In this document: positions 63,442 through 64,000 of the stretch, in pieces
How the letters are laid out: the number at the start of each line of letters is the position of its first letter
Numbering within the stretch: position 1 is the first letter of the stretch
Source of the DNA: Weissella soli
GTDB taxonomy: Bacteria > Bacillota > Bacilli > Lactobacillales > Lactobacillaceae
Direction of reading: 5' to 3'
DNA: 64,000 nt
Assembly: GCF_001761545.1 (NCBI RefSeq)
Contig: NZ_CP017326.1
Span: forward strand, 434,001-498,000
The notes under the pieces: generated by a model
The model's input: only the letters and a program-made list of their open reading frames with translations
Told to the model about the DNA's origin: nothing
Databases searched by the model: none
Program-made: the position numbers and the translations under genes

Positions 63442-64000
63442 ATGATGACGGCTTGGTTAACCGGTCTGATCGTAGCCTTTGTCGCTACGATTATCGTTGA
63501 ACCATTGTTGCGTGATTGGTTTAAACGTATCAAGGTGCAACAACTTGTAATTCGTGATAATGAACATGGCCCACAACATGCGTTTAAAGCAGGCACGCCA
63601 ACCATGGGTGGCGCAGGTTTCATTGCAGTTGTCGCAGTGGCTTATACGGTATTAATGTTTGTGTTTGGCTTCCATTTCCAGAGTGCGGGTGGTTGGGCAA
63701 CGCTCCTCGCTATCGTGATCTATGCGATTGTGGGTGGCTTCGATGACAGTGTCAAAATCTTTAATCATCGTGATGAGGGATTACGGTTCATTCCCAAGTT
63801 GACGGCCCAAATCGTCGCCGCGATATTGGCGGTGGTCATTCTGGCCGCTGGCCGGTTTGAATTTATTGTGCATTTGCCATTTGGGCTGCCGGATATCCAC
63901 AGCGTGGTGCTGTATAGCATCTTTACGATTATTTGGCTCGTTGGTTGGTCAAATGCGACTAATTTGACAGATGGACTAGATGGGCTAGCCACCGGTACTG
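63442..64000 (+). CDS. mraY: Phospho-N-acetylmuramoyl-pentapeptide transferase, 3' end outside window
   Basis: The frame is open from the ATG at 63442 (GGAGG upstream; the next ATG at 63445 is also possible) to the window end, about 186 residues. It is a multi-pass membrane enzyme that makes lipid I. GPQHAFKAGTPTMGGAGFI, GGFDDSVKIFNHRDEGL with catalytic Asp residues, and SNATNLTDGLDGLATGT are clear MraY motifs. The rest of the gene is off the window. Confidence 0.95.
   Translation, partial: MMTAWLTGLIVAFVATIIVEPLLRDWFKRIKVQQLVIRDNEHGPQHAFKAGTPTMGGAGFIAVVAVAYTVLMFVFGFHFQSAGGWATLLAIVIYAIVGGFDDSVKIFNHRDEGLRFIPKLTAQIVAAILAVVILAAGRFEFIVHLPFGLPDIHSVVLYSIFTIIWLVGWSNATNLTDGLDGLATGT

Overview
The window looks like a chromosomal segment of a low-to-mid GC lactic acid bacterium (Lactobacillales), most likely a heterofermentative Lactobacillaceae member of the Weissella type. 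The evidence is the gene content, Bacillus-type Shine-Dalgarno sites, T-box and lysine riboswitches, CcpA cre sites, BglG/LicT-type RNA antiterminator sites, and the amino-acid usage of recognisable proteins. The genus is inference; no rRNA marker is present. Nearly all genes lie on the + strand. The only clear exceptions are an RNase H-like gene (35827-36219) and a GNAT acetyltransferase (47718-48161).

Layout. 1-3.1 kb: end of a carboxylate/sugar-acid permease, a KDG-type PfkB kinase and a D-2-hydroxyacid dehydrogenase. 3.2-16 kb: housekeeping genes (folC, psiE-like, recO, T-box plus glyQS, two bacterial-PH genes, ruvAB, queA, tgt, yajC). 16-22.8 kb: a degenerate dUTPase-like protein, DegV, a flavin NADH oxidase-type enzyme, a small DUF1659/DUF2922-like pair, a MerR-SDR operon and small membrane proteins. 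22.9-26.6 kb: a ComK-like regulator, a ComX-like sigma factor and a restriction-modification pair. The methylase start codon there is separated from its body by 17 AACC repeats and is out of frame as given. 26.9-33.6 kb: ROK kinase with a cre site, a T-box-controlled amino-acid ABC transporter (probably histidine), thrB, two fluoride channel subunits, rpiA and a divergent triosephosphate isomerase. 33.9-42 kb: a WalR-boxed secreted LysM-CAP protein, a nucleoid protein, an RNase H-like protein, ebsA, rluD, pyrR and a carAB-like pair that has lost its catalytic residues. 42-50 kb: PrsA, an AT-rich AraC-GH3-MFS cassette, GNAT, lysine riboswitch plus lysP. 50-56.7 kb: pyk and a beta-glucoside locus (6-P-beta-glucosidase, antiterminator, PTS IIBCA) with three RAT/terminator switches. 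56.9-64 kb: prmA, rsmE, a membrane protein and the start of the division/cell wall cluster (mraZ, rsmH, ftsL, pbp, mraY).

Points that stand out: (1) a phase-variable, apparently GATC-directed R-M system next to two competence-type regulators, with five GATC sites in its promoter region; (2) an intact but catalytically dead CarA/CarB-like pair; (3) a Tgt that lacks the zinc cysteines; (4) several RNA-level switches, including Shine-Dalgarno sites placed in or behind hairpins. All family assignments were made by reading motifs; no database search was run.
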